Source: Pseudomonadales bacterium
GTDB lineage: Bacteria > Pseudomonadota > Gammaproteobacteria > Pseudomonadales > Azotimanducaceae
Assembly: GCA_016779585.1 (NCBI GenBank)
Contig: JADHNI010000035.1
Location: forward strand, 1 to 38,046
Reading direction: 5' to 3'
Length of the DNA stretch: 38,046 nucleotides
The first letter of the stretch is position 1; each line of letters begins with the position of its first letter. Shown here in pieces: positions 6,847 to 15,592 of the stretch. The notes beneath the pieces are model-generated. The model did no database searches. It saw only the letters and a list, made by a program, of their open reading frames with translations, and was not told where the DNA came from. The position numbers and the translations under genes were made by a program.

Positions 6847-9264
6847 TCAAGAACCAAAACGATACCTGAGTTTTACCACCAGGAAATCACCGAGGGGATT
6901 ATCATACCCATCCGAAAAGGCATCTGAGAAGCTCTTTAGCGGACCTGAATCATCCAACAACCGGGTATAGACCACAAACAGATCTGACAACGGCGCCATT
7001 TCCCATCGATACCTTAACTGCAGGCTCAGGTCATTCAGGCTGAAGCTGTCTGTCGGGCCCGCCGGTTTGTCCACAGGGATCAGGTCACCTGGTCGGTCCG
7101 GCACCAGGAAGAATTCGTCTTCTTCCGCCTGGATGCCAACCCACTGCAGTGAGGCACGGAACTGCTGGCGAGCGGTCAGGAAATAGTCAGTGCTGAACCT
7201 GACCTCCCACTGCTCTGCATTGAAGGTCGTCATGTTGCGATCTTCCTGGTGCAGCAACCAGCCTTCACGATTGACATGACGCAGCGTGGTGGAGAGCGAG
7301 AATCGATCACTGGGCCGCCAGTTAACTTTAAAGCGACCAATGTAGGTATCGCCGCCGAGGTCCTCCTCCGAGAAACCGGCACCTATTTCAAAGCTGACCG
7401 GTTTCGTGGTATCCGAGTCCCAGGAGAAGCCTGCGAAAGACTCCTCTTCTATCCTGTAAGCGCCGTTCCCAAAGCTGTTCAGGTCATCGTACTGTTCAGG
7501 CTGGAAACTGGCTCTCAGCGTCAGGCTGGAAAGGTTGTCGAATGTCATCCGGTCCGCCAGGAAGATTCCGCCGCCGGTAAAGAGCCCCTCATCATTTCGC
7601 TGCACGAACCCCCTGATATCAAACTCATTGTTCCTCGCCCAGGAGATATCTGAACTGGTGCGAACGTGTGCTGTTCGAATTCTCAGGGCATCGTTTCGCT
7701 GCAGAAAGCCCAGGTCATTGATATCGACATGTTCGTCCTGGTACTCAATGCCCATTCGTTGAACCACTCCCTGGCGAAAAGTGTATTCAAAACCCACGAA
7801 GCCGCCGAAACCTGTATCTGTCTCCTCGTTGATGTCGTCTACGTCAGACATGTAAACCTGACCATCAATCTTCCACTTGCCGTCTTCAGACAGAAAGTGC
7901 CCGTCTATGCCATGTGTCTTTGCTTCCCGTTGGTCATTGAATACCGCGGTAGACATAACGCCCACGGCACGATAGGCACCCCCCGGCGCATCCTCAAACA
8001 GGACCCTGGCAACACCATAGTCGCTGCTCTCACCCTCCAGATGAATCGGGTCGCCGTTTCGCTCCGCATTAAACTTCACGTCATCCTCGAAAGCGCCCAG
8101 GAAGCCATAACGCAGACGACCGGATTGCCCCGTGACTTTGATTGCACCCAACAGGTCAACAGGCCGTATCAGGTCACGCTCTGCGATTTCCAGATCCGGA
8201 TCCTCTGCAGGTTCCAGGGGTGGACCGCCAATCCGGCGGGTGTTGATCAGCGTGGTTGGTGAGCCCCCTCGCCCAACGCCTCCTCGATTGGGTCTCGACC
8301 GGGGCGTGGCAATAAATATCTCCCGACCTTCCAGGAAAAACAGGCGTTTTTCCGGGAAAAAAACCTCTGTCGCTGAGAGATTGATCACGACGTCATCACT
8401 TTCCACGGCACCAAAGTCAGGGTTGATGGTGGCGGTCATCTGGAAATTGGATGAGGGTCGCCAAAAGAAATCCGCGCCTACCCGGTATTCCACATCGTCG
8501 TCTATCCGATCATGTGTGATCGCCGTAAAGGGGTAGATGCTGTACTGCTGCTTGGGATTGATACCACCGATCGAGAGTGGCTGCAGTGCAGAAATAAACT
8601 TCGGCACAGTGGAGGGAAGTCCTGGCCAGCCCCAATTTTCATCCACGTAGGCCACCTTCCGCGACATGTAGAGCCCGATGCGGCGACTGCCTTCAACGCT
8701 GGGCATGGCGACCGTACCCCAGGGTATGTGAAATTCACCTGACCAGCCGCTGGCTGTCTCGGCACTGGCGCCGCGCCAGGCACCATCCCATTCATTTGAA
8801 AACTGACGTTCAGGAAGAAGCGTCCCGTCTGACAGCGAGTCACCCAGATTCACACCAAACCAGTAGCCATATCGACCCTCACCGGAGGTATCCATGGTGA
8901 TGTTGATGGAATCCCGGTTGAGCCCGCCATTATCCCTGCCGGAAAGCCTGGCGATCAGGGTTTCCGGAGGCTGGTCCATATCAACACCGAAATAGATGCC
9001 CGTGCGGTCATAAAACATTCGCACCCGAGTGGCGTGCGACGTTGCTGCCAGTGTGTCGGGTTCAACAACCACGAACTCATCGTAGGCAGGAAGACCTGAC
9101 CAGACGTCCTCATCAAGCACGCCATCGATACGCACACCATTGTCCGGTATGCGCTGCACCACGATTGTTTCGTTGTCGCCGAGATCTACAACCAGATCGC
9201 CGGGTTCAGCCAAAGACAGCAGCGGAAAAAGGATTCCCAGTACAACAGGAATGGTTCTAGACAA
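6847..9264 (-). CDS. DUF5916 protein: CBM9-like domain plus outer-membrane beta-barrel
   Basis: An 805-residue exported protein. A signal peptide occupies about the first 19 residues. A CBM9/DOMON-like beta-sandwich follows (about 35-230), with the IDGVLDEDVW opening and TRVRMFYD strand. The large C-terminal part matches the DUF5916 barrel, with alternating amphipathic strands, the NPDFGAVESDDVVINLSATEVFFPEKR-type hallmark (here split across residues about 285-310) and the closing strand VVKLRYRFGS. Such proteins are thought to sit in the outer membrane; the substrate is unknown. The start is TTG 9264, eleven bases after the ligase stop, with AGAGGA five bases upstream. Context suggests binding or uptake of the compound processed by the neighbouring ligase and oxygenase. 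Confidence 0.85.
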   Translation of the reverse strand: MSRTIPVVLGILFPLLSLAEPGDLVVDLGDNETIVVQRIPDNGVRIDGVLDEDVWSGLPAYDEFVVVEPDTLAATSHATRVRMFYDRTGIYFGVDMDQPPETLIARLSGRDNGGLNRDSINITMDTSGEGRYGYWFGVNLGDSLSDGTLLPERQFSNEWDGAWRGASAETASGWSGEFHIPWGTVAMPSVEGSRRIGLYMSRKVAYVDENWGWPGLPSTVPKFISALQPLSIGGINPKQQYSIYPFTAITHDRIDDDVEYRVGADFFWRPSSNFQMTATINPDFGAVESDDVVINLSATEVFFPEKRLFFLEGREIFIATPRSRPNRGGVGRGGSPTTLINTRRIGGPPLEPAEDPDLEIAERDLIRPVDLLGAIKVTGQSGRLRYGFLGAFEDDVKFNAERNGDPIHLEGESSDYGVARVLFEDAPGGAYRAVGVMSTAVFNDQREAKTHGIDGHFLSEDGKWKIDGQVYMSDVDDINEETDTGFGGFVGFEYTFRQGVVQRMGIEYQDEHVDINDLGFLQRNDALRIRTAHVRTSSDISWARNNEFDIRGFVQRNDEGLFTGGGIFLADRMTFDNLSSLTLRASFQPEQYDDLNSFGNGAYRIEEESFAGFSWDSDTTKPVSFEIGAGFSEEDLGGDTYIGRFKVNWRPSDRFSLSTTLRHVNREGWLLHQEDRNMTTFNAEQWEVRFSTDYFLTARQQFRASLQWVGIQAEEDEFFLVPDRPGDLIPVDKPAGPTDSFSLNDLSLQLRYRWEMAPLSDLFVVYTRLLDDSGPLKSFSDAFSDGYDNPLGDFLVVKLRYRFGS

Positions 9265-9275
9265 TCTGATCCTCT

Positions 9276-10814
9276 TTAGGCGGTCGCAGGTCCGGGAAAC
9301 TGTTCCCGAAGCAGGCGCTTGAGCACCTTGCCGTTGGCATTCCGGGGAATGACATCGATGAAAGCGGCACCTTTCGGTAATTTGAAACGCGCCAGCTTGC
9401 CATCACAGTGGGCAAGCACATCATCTGCGGTAAGTCCGTCGTTTTTGCTGACAACCACCGCAAAAGGGGATTCACCCCACTTTTCACTGGGTTGGCCAAT
9501 CACCGCCACTTCAGCCACATCGGGATGGGACAGGATGACGTTTTCAATCTCTGCCGGGTAAACGTTTTCACCACCGGAGATGATCATGTCCTTGATGCGG
9601 TCCTGGATGTAAACAAACCCCTCCTCATCACAGGTGGCAACATCACCAGTCCTGAGCCAGCCGTCCTGGGTGATGGTTTCGGCTGTTGCGTCCGGGCGAT
9701 TCCAGTACTCGCGCATAATATGACGACCACGGACCCACACCTCACCCTGTTCGTCAGGTGCGGCATCTGAGCCATCTTCTGTCACGACCCGAACATCCGT
9801 ATGAAAGAAGGCTCGACCCGTCGAACCAATCTTGGCAATGGCATCCTCACCGGTAATCAGGCAGGCCGGACCGCAGCTTTCCGTCAGACCATAGATCTGG
9901 TGGATATCGATACCGATATCGGCATATCTCTGGATCAGGCTGACTGGCAGTGGAGACGCACCGCTCTGGATCCAGCGGATGCTCGAGTAGTCATACTTGT
10001 CTATATCTTCCACCTGAATCATGAAATTCAGCATCGCAGGTACCAGTAACGCCGAATTAATCTTCTCTTCCTCAAACAACTGCCAGGCTCGCACGGGGTC
10101 AAATTCGCGCATGACAACGCTGGTAGTACCCATGTAGACATTCAGTGTGACCGGGGTCAGAGCCCCCACGTGGAACAGTGGCAGCGCCGCGAGGTATCGG
10201 TCCGCCTCATGCGAATCAACAATCGGGACCAGAGTCGATAGCGCCCAGAACATGGTGGTGTGAGAATGAACGACTCCCTTGGGCAACCCTGTCGTACCTG
10301 AGGTGTACATGATGTAAAGCAGGTCATCGTCGCTGGCAGTGACTTCCGGCTCTTCCACCGAGGCTGCATCACGGGCAGCCTCATAGTTTTCCGCAAACGC
10401 TGATTCCCCCATGGAGTGCAGCCAGTGTTGAATATCCGTCTTGTCACCCCGCCCCTGAAGATCCTCTGCGAGGCCAGCAAATTCATCACCATAGATCAGG
10501 GTTGTTGTACCACTGTCTTTCAGAATGAACTCCAGCTCGTCTGCCACCAGGCGCCAGTTGAGGGGGACCACCACTCCACCGATCTTGGCAATGGCGAAAT
10601 AGGACTCAAAAAACTCCGCGCTGTTCATCATCATGATGCCAACACGATCACCTTTCTGGACACCCAGGCTAAGCAGGTGATTGGCCACGCGGTTACAGCG
10701 ATAATTGAGTTCATCGAATGTCAGGCGCAACCCGGACTGGCTGTCGACATAGGCTTCACGCCCACCACTCAATTGCGCACGCTTGGCGAGCATCTGACCA
10801 ATATTGTTCTCCAT
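9276..10814 (-). CDS. Acyl-CoA synthetase (AMP-binding, fatty-acid type)
   Basis: A 512-residue member of the ANL adenylate-forming superfamily that activates a carboxylic acid to its CoA thioester using ATP. The P-loop-like YTSGTTGLPKG motif, the IYGLTESCG motif, the GWLRTGDVA motif, the hinge DRIKDMIISGGENVYPAE and the C-terminal catalytic lysine in PRNANGKVLKR are all present, so it should be active. It resembles FadD3/FadD13-type ligases in size. Chain length or ring substrate is not readable. GGAAGGGGG precedes the ATG by four bases. It is the first gene of the minus-strand run that continues to the carotenoid oxygenase, and lies close to four acyl-CoA dehydrogenase genes. Confidence 0.93.
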   Translation of the reverse strand: MENNIGQMLAKRAQLSGGREAYVDSQSGLRLTFDELNYRCNRVANHLLSLGVQKGDRVGIMMMNSAEFFESYFAIAKIGGVVVPLNWRLVADELEFILKDSGTTTLIYGDEFAGLAEDLQGRGDKTDIQHWLHSMGESAFAENYEAARDAASVEEPEVTASDDDLLYIMYTSGTTGLPKGVVHSHTTMFWALSTLVPIVDSHEADRYLAALPLFHVGALTPVTLNVYMGTTSVVMREFDPVRAWQLFEEEKINSALLVPAMLNFMIQVEDIDKYDYSSIRWIQSGASPLPVSLIQRYADIGIDIHQIYGLTESCGPACLITGEDAIAKIGSTGRAFFHTDVRVVTEDGSDAAPDEQGEVWVRGRHIMREYWNRPDATAETITQDGWLRTGDVATCDEEGFVYIQDRIKDMIISGGENVYPAEIENVILSHPDVAEVAVIGQPSEKWGESPFAVVVSKNDGLTADDVLAHCDGKLARFKLPKGAAFIDVIPRNANGKVLKRLLREQFPGPATA

Positions 10815-11014
10815 GTATCCCCCTTCCGATTTAGATGATTCGGTTTACCAGGTCGCGCCACGGCTGCATCGTTCTCCTTGACAGGACTATTGCACTGCGG
10901 AAAACCGGGCGAGCCGCAATTGTAAGGGCTTTGGGCGGCCCCGTCGATGAAAGGTCTTTCCGAGCCAGTCTTTTCTCCGTACACTTTCCCAAACCCTCTT
11001 TTCCCTTGGTCTCC
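10815..11014. other. Divergent intergenic region, ligase / MBL-cNMP gene
   Basis: This 200-base spacer separates two divergent genes. It holds a perfect TTGACA on the plus strand (about 10877-10882) but no good -10 at 16-18 bases. The frame of the plus-strand gene stays open through most of it back to ATG 10835, but the encoded stretch is Arg-rich, lacks a family match and would leave only 20 bases for both promoters, so I treat it as non-coding. Confidence 0.5.
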
Positions 11015-13174
11015 ATGAACGCACCGGTTGTTGAAATTCCGGCACAGGGCAGTCGTATCGTCAAAGGCGGGGACGACGTCATCCTTTTCGGGCAGCCACC
11101 TGAAGTCCTTAAGGGACTCCTGGTCAACAATGTCACGGGCTTCGAAACCCTGGTGCTTACTGACGTCCGGGAAAAAGACGGTTCCCTGATCAACAACCTC
11201 GAGTTCCCGATCTACTTCTTCCTGTTTGTCATGAACGGTCTGGGACAAGGCAAAAAACTCAATCTCGTTGGCGAAAAAGAAGACATCAGCCAGGCGCTGC
11301 GCCTGCTGCGTTTTACCCTTATGGGTCCCACTCGCGCTGAACTCGAGGCCTGGGAAACGGATGAACCGCTGAAAGAAGAGTGGTTAGCGGTCGCCGACGC
11401 CATTGCACTGAAATATGACGATGGTGACATCATCCCGGTCGAGGAGTTTTTCCACGCCAGGCCCTTCGTCGACGGCGAAGCCCAGGTCGGAGAACTTACC
11501 ATCCGGCACGTTGGCCAGGACCACTACCAGGTCATCAACGATGCGGGTGAAGCCACTGTTAACCTGAACCAGGATTTTGAGATCCAGCCTTGTTATCCCG
11601 TACAGCGGGACTATGTACCGGGCGGGCTCGTGAAAATGGGGCTGGAGATTCTCGGCGGTGCATCCGGGTTCACACCGGAAGAACCTTGTACCGGTCTTGC
11701 GCTTTGTTATAACGGCGACTACCTCCTGATTGATTCCATCCCCTTCCTGGACCAGCACCTGTTTGCAAGGGGCATCTCGAAAAACCAGGTGTCAGCGGTG
11801 TTCCTAACGCACCTGCATGACGATCACTGCGCCATGTTTCCCCTGATGTTGATGCCGCATCGTGTTGAGGTCATTACAACCCGGGAAATCTACAACATGG
11901 CAATGGAAAAGCTGGCCTGCAGCCTGGGCTGGACCGTTGACGCGGTTGATGAACACTTCAAACTGGTGGAAGTTGTCCCCGGGGAAAGCCTGAATTACTA
12001 CGGTATGGACATCCTGCCTCATATTACCGTTCACAGCATTCCTACGATAGGCGCCACCTTCAGCACCATACACCGCGGTTACGAGCGGCCGATCTGTATC
12101 GTTGGCGACAATCACACCATGACCACGATCCGCAAGCTGCACAAGGAAGGTCACGTCCGCGACGAAACCCTGGAAAATCTCGAACATCTGTACACAGACC
12201 GCTTCAGCCTGCTGGTTGCAGACGGCGGCGCCGGTGCCATCCACGGAGACCCGGCTGATGCGCTGAAATCCACTGCTGACCGGGTCGTGTTTGTTCACGT
12301 CGAGCAGCTGCCTAACGAATTTGATACTACTTTTTCGCTCGCGAGCTCCGGCAAACGCTACACGGTCATCGATGGCGACCCCAGCGTTTACACCTCACAG
12401 GTGAGTCACTACCTGTCACACTGGCTGGGTGAACCTTTCCCTAATCGCTGGATGCGCAGCCTGCTGGCCGAAGAAGAGATACGCAAGTACAACACGGACG
12501 ACGTCATCATCGTCCAGGATTCCGAAACACGAGGATTTGTTTACCTGATACTAACGGGGTACTGCGATGTCGTGCAGCATGACGGCACCCAGTTCAATAC
12601 GGTCGCCAATCTGCAGGCCGGTGACGTGATCGGCGAAATGGCTGTGATTACCGGGGTCGGCACAAGAAACGCCTCTGTTGTGGCACGTACCCCCGTCACG
12701 GTCTGCGTATTTTCTGAGGAGACGTTTGCGGCGTTTATAAAAACCGAGGGTTTCCGGGACAAGCTGCTTAATCGCTGGGCACTTCGCCCCATCATCAAGG
12801 CCCTGCCCCAGTTCAACATGATGACGTCAACCGCACTTGAGAAAGTAGGCAACATCGCCCGTTTTGAAATCCTTGAAAAAGGTGATTCGCGTCGATTCGA
12901 TGACTCAGCCTGGTACATCCTGGCAGAAGGTAGGATCGAAGACGATGAGGGTGCCAGGGGTCCGTCCGCCGAGTACGGGTGGCGACCGTTCGCTGAAAAC
13001 AATTGTACCTCGGTGACCTGCCTCGAAGACTGCCGGTTTATCAAATTTCGAAGGGATCACCTGGAAACCCTTCGACGCGAAACGCCGCAGCTCAACTACT
13101 ACCTGCGCAAACAAAGAGTGGGGCAGGCAAACGCCCTGGTTGACTGGTTACTGGCAGAAGTCGATATCTACTGA
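11015..13174 (+). CDS. Metallo-beta-lactamase-fold protein with C-terminal cyclic-nucleotide-binding domains
   Basis: A 719-residue soluble multidomain protein. The middle part is an MBL-fold hydrolase with the metal motif THLHDDH (HxHxDH, about residues 264-270) and later metal-ligand candidates in VGDNHT and VADGGAGAIHGD. Residues about 490-575 form a cNMP-binding domain whose phosphate cassette GEMAVITG...TRNASVVA keeps the Glu and Arg expected for cAMP/cGMP binding. A second, degenerate cNMP-like domain (about 610-695) lacks the cassette. The N-terminal 200 residues are not recognised. The start at ATG 11015 is uncertain; an in-frame ATG at 10835 would add 60 residues of doubtful quality. 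The 3' end overlaps the convergent phosphoribosyltransferase by seven bases. A nucleotide-gated hydrolase is the natural inference; the substrate is unknown. Confidence 0.8.
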   Translation: MNAPVVEIPAQGSRIVKGGDDVILFGQPPEVLKGLLVNNVTGFETLVLTDVREKDGSLINNLEFPIYFFLFVMNGLGQGKKLNLVGEKEDISQALRLLRFTLMGPTRAELEAWETDEPLKEEWLAVADAIALKYDDGDIIPVEEFFHARPFVDGEAQVGELTIRHVGQDHYQVINDAGEATVNLNQDFEIQPCYPVQRDYVPGGLVKMGLEILGGASGFTPEEPCTGLALCYNGDYLLIDSIPFLDQHLFARGISKNQVSAVFLTHLHDDHCAMFPLMLMPHRVEVITTREIYNMAMEKLACSLGWTVDAVDEHFKLVEVVPGESLNYYGMDILPHITVHSIPTIGATFSTIHRGYERPICIVGDNHTMTTIRKLHKEGHVRDETLENLEHLYTDRFSLLVADGGAGAIHGDPADALKSTADRVVFVHVEQLPNEFDTTFSLASSGKRYTVIDGDPSVYTSQVSHYLSHWLGEPFPNRWMRSLLAEEEIRKYNTDDVIIVQDSETRGFVYLILTGYCDVVQHDGTQFNTVANLQAGDVIGEMAVITGVGTRNASVVARTPVTVCVFSEETFAAFIKTEGFRDKLLNRWALRPIIKALPQFNMMTSTALEKVGNIARFEILEKGDSRRFDDSAWYILAEGRIEDDEGARGPSAEYGWRPFAENNCTSVTCLEDCRFIKFRRDHLETLRRETPQLNYYLRKQRVGQANALVDWLLAEVDIY

Positions 13175-13737
13175 GCTGTTTTCGCTTCAGCGAGAATCGC
13201 GGCCAGCTCCGGACGATGATCGACAATTTCATCCTGGCTCAGTCCTTCAAGCGAGTGCGGAAACTTCAGCCAGTCCTCGGTCTCATGAATGAAATAATCA
13301 GGCACGCGTCCACTCAGGTTCCTGGTGGGTTTGTAGTAGGGAACGGCAACACGAATATCTGATGGCGTGTTTAAGCGTGCCTTTTCGTTCAGGTGATCAA
13401 TCACCGCCTCAATACTGCGACCGGTATCAAACACATCATCGACGATAAGGAGCGAGTCGTCATGACAGACGTTCTTGATGAGATAGTTCATGGAGTAAAC
13501 GCGCACCTCATCTTCCCGGCCATCAATACCTGAATAGGAAGCCGTCCTGATGGCAATGTGGTCTGAAACAATTCCGCGTGCCCTGAGCATCTCCTGGACC
13601 GCGACACCAATAGGTGCACCACCACGCCAGATGGCGACAATAAAAGTTGGCCTGAACCCGGAATCCGCGACCATTGCGCCAAGCTGCCAGCTATCTTCAA
13701 GCAGCTGCTGCGCGTCCAGATATTTTTTTAATGTCAT
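13168..13737 (-). CDS. Phosphoribosyltransferase paralogue A
   Basis: A 189-residue type I phosphoribosyltransferase. The PRPP-binding loop is LLIVDDVFDTGRS (two acidic residues, then DTGRS) and the FIVAIWRGGAPIG segment is the usual N-terminal PPi loop. Overall form resembles short hypoxanthine/xanthine PRTases, so purine salvage is possible, but the base specificity hood is not diagnostic. The start is ATG 13737 (MTLKKYL). An in-frame upstream start would overlap the divergent paralogue. It lies head to head with paralogue B with only 23 bases between start codons, and shares the same domain plan and the DSWQLG/DSFRLG opening, pointing to an inverted duplication or ancient paired genes. Confidence 0.85.
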   Translation of the reverse strand: MTLKKYLDAQQLLEDSWQLGAMVADSGFRPTFIVAIWRGGAPIGVAVQEMLRARGIVSDHIAIRTASYSGIDGREDEVRVYSMNYLIKNVCHDDSLLIVDDVFDTGRSIEAVIDHLNEKARLNTPSDIRVAVPYYKPTRNLSGRVPDYFIHETEDWLKFPHSLEGLSQDEIVDHRPELAAILAEAKTAQ

Positions 13738-13760
13738 GCTGTACAGACTAGAATGAAGCC

Positions 13761-14336
13761 ATGAGCGAGACAACCAAAACCTATCTTTCCGAGCAGACTG
13801 TCATGGAAGACAGCTTCCGGCTGGGTGTGCAGATCTACAACAGCGGCTTCCGCCCCACCTTTATCGTTGGGCTCTGGCGCGGTGGCAGCACTGTGGGGAT
13901 TTACGTACAGGAATGCCTGCAAACCCTGGGCGTGGAAACCGACCATATTGCCATCCGGACATCCTACGAAGGCCAGGGCGATTACCACGACATGATCAAC
14001 AATCCGCAGCAGGAAATTCGGGTCCACGGGACCCAGTACCTGCTGGAAACCCTGAATCGGGACGATTCATTGCTGATCGTCGATGACGTTTTTAGCACGG
14101 GGCTCAATGTCCAGGCAGTAATGGATCGCCTCACCACAAGATTGAAGAGAAACATCCCTGAAGAGGTTCGTGTCGCAACGCTTTGGTACAAGCCAGATGC
14201 GAGGCGAGTCGAACTGGAACCGGACTATTACCAGGCAACCACCGACGACTGGTTGGTGCTCCCTTATGAGTTGACCGGTCTCAGCGAGGAAGAGCTGCGA
14301 CAGTTCAAGCCTGCCGCAGCCAGACATCTCCTTTAG
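13761..14336 (+). CDS. Phosphoribosyltransferase paralogue B
   Basis: A 191-residue type I phosphoribosyltransferase related to its divergent neighbour. The PPi loop is FIVGLWRGGSTVG and the PRPP loop is LLIVDDVFSTGLN: Asp-Thr-Gly-Arg-Ser of paralogue A becomes Ser-Thr-Gly-Leu-Asn, so the loop is altered at residues that contact the PRPP phosphate and PRPP affinity or activity may differ. A TAGAAT hexamer (13749-13754) could act as a -10, which would make the mRNA start at or near the ATG. Only a weak GAAG precedes the start. The pair may form a heteromer in which B is regulatory. The gene ends four bases before the convergent acyl-CoA dehydrogenase. Confidence 0.82.
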   Translation: MSETTKTYLSEQTVMEDSFRLGVQIYNSGFRPTFIVGLWRGGSTVGIYVQECLQTLGVETDHIAIRTSYEGQGDYHDMINNPQQEIRVHGTQYLLETLNRDDSLLIVDDVFSTGLNVQAVMDRLTTRLKRNIPEEVRVATLWYKPDARRVELEPDYYQATTDDWLVLPYELTGLSEEELRQFKPAAARHLL

Positions 14337-14349
14337 GGAATCAGTTCCC
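14336..14349. other. Short hairpin between convergent stops
   Basis: GGGAA-TCAG-TTCCC lies across the two convergent stop codons (TAG at 14334-14336 on plus, TGA at 14343-14341 on minus). The stem is only five pairs and no T-run follows, so terminator activity is doubtful. Confidence 0.3.
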
Positions 14350-15582
14350 CGTCGGAATCTTGTTAAACGGCAAACCTTTATCGGCACGCATATCTTCAGG
14401 CAGTCCAAGCACCCTTTCCGAGATAATGTTGCGCAGGATCTGGTCCGTACCGCCTTCGATTCGCACTGCCGGAGACCGCATCAGCATGGCCTGAAGCCTG
14501 GCGGAGCCTGAAGCAATCTCGGGATCCATGATCGCACCGGGTAACCCCTGCAAGTCCAGGGCAAACTTGGCGATATCCTGCATCATGCCGCCGGCGACAA
14601 GTTTACCGATGCTGTTTTCCGGTCCAGGGGTTTCACCTTTTGACAAGGCCGAGATCGCACGGGATGCCGTATTCTTAAGGCCAGCGCTCTTGGCATACCA
14701 ATCAGCAAGCCTGGAGCGTACCGCGGGATCCTCGATAGCAGAGCCCGATGCAATGCGCAGTTCATCCACCAGCGCCTTGATCTCCGGAAAGCCCGTGGCA
14801 ATGCTGCCGCCAATGGCGAGGCGTTCATTCATCAGTGTGGTCAGGGAAACCTTCCAGCCTTCACCCACTTCACCAAGGCGCTGGGCATCCGGGATACGGA
14901 CATTATCGAAGTAAACCTCGTTAAAACCACTGTCCCCGTTCGCCTGCTTGATGGGGACAATATCAACGCCCTCACTGCGCATATCCAGGAAGAACATGGT
15001 GAGCCCCTTGTGCTTGGGCACCTCAGGGTCTGTTCGTGTGATCAGGATGCCGTAGTCACTGTAGTGGGCACCCGATGTCCAGATCTTCTGGCCGTTGATC
15101 ACCCAGTCATCGCCATCTTTCTCCGCACGGGTACGCAAACCCGCCAGGTCAGAACCACCATGGGGTTCCGAGAACAGCTGGCACCAGACTTCCTCGCCAC
15201 TGGCGAGCTTCGGCAGGTAACGCTGTTTCTGCTCTTCACTGGCATAAGCCATCATGGTCGGGGCACACATGCCCTGGCCAATAATAAAAGTACGGCTGAG
15301 GGAACCATAAACACCCTCTTCCTGATTCCAGATCACACTCTGGATCGGTGTAGCACCCCGACCGCCATATTCCTTTGGCCACTGGATGCACGCCCATCCC
15401 GCATCTGCTTTTTTCTTCTGCCATTTCTTGGCTTCGGTCAGCGGGTCGTAGTCACCAGTCCGGGTTGAGCCAAAACCACTGGTAGACAGGGGCTCATACA
15501 GGTATTCCGGGGCGTTCGCCGAGATCCACGCCCTGACTTGCTCACGAAACGCTGCTTCCTCAATAGTGTCGCTAAAATCCAT
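14341..15582 (-). CDS. Acyl-CoA dehydrogenase, catalytic-type subunit (cassette 1)
   Basis: A 413-residue FAD-dependent acyl-CoA dehydrogenase. Core signatures are the WCQLFSEPHGGSDLAGLRTRAE flavin-binding region (split here by position: about 130-150), the INGQKIWTSGAHYSDY segment and the C-terminal GGTDQILRNIISERVLG. The usual MCAD-type catalytic Glu before GT is replaced (IEGGTDQ), but Glu253 in LMNERLAIGG sits at the LCAD/IVD-type catalytic position. It is the downstream gene of a two-gene unit with the smaller subunit, as in heterotetrameric FadE pairs of steroid side-chain degradation. The start at ATG 15582 has AAGGAGAGG just upstream. Close paralogue of the gene at 18115. Confidence 0.92.
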   Translation of the reverse strand: MDFSDTIEEAAFREQVRAWISANAPEYLYEPLSTSGFGSTRTGDYDPLTEAKKWQKKKADAGWACIQWPKEYGGRGATPIQSVIWNQEEGVYGSLSRTFIIGQGMCAPTMMAYASEEQKQRYLPKLASGEEVWCQLFSEPHGGSDLAGLRTRAEKDGDDWVINGQKIWTSGAHYSDYGILITRTDPEVPKHKGLTMFFLDMRSEGVDIVPIKQANGDSGFNEVYFDNVRIPDAQRLGEVGEGWKVSLTTLMNERLAIGGSIATGFPEIKALVDELRIASGSAIEDPAVRSRLADWYAKSAGLKNTASRAISALSKGETPGPENSIGKLVAGGMMQDIAKFALDLQGLPGAIMDPEIASGSARLQAMLMRSPAVRIEGGTDQILRNIISERVLGLPEDMRADKGLPFNKIPTGN

Positions 15583-15592
15583 ATTCCTCTCC

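Noticed and set aside
10835-11014. N-terminal extension of the MBL-cNMP gene to ATG 10835
   Set aside because: Arg-rich and unlike any domain, with a start 20 bases from the divergent gene; ATG 11015 leaves room for promoters. Not fully excluded.
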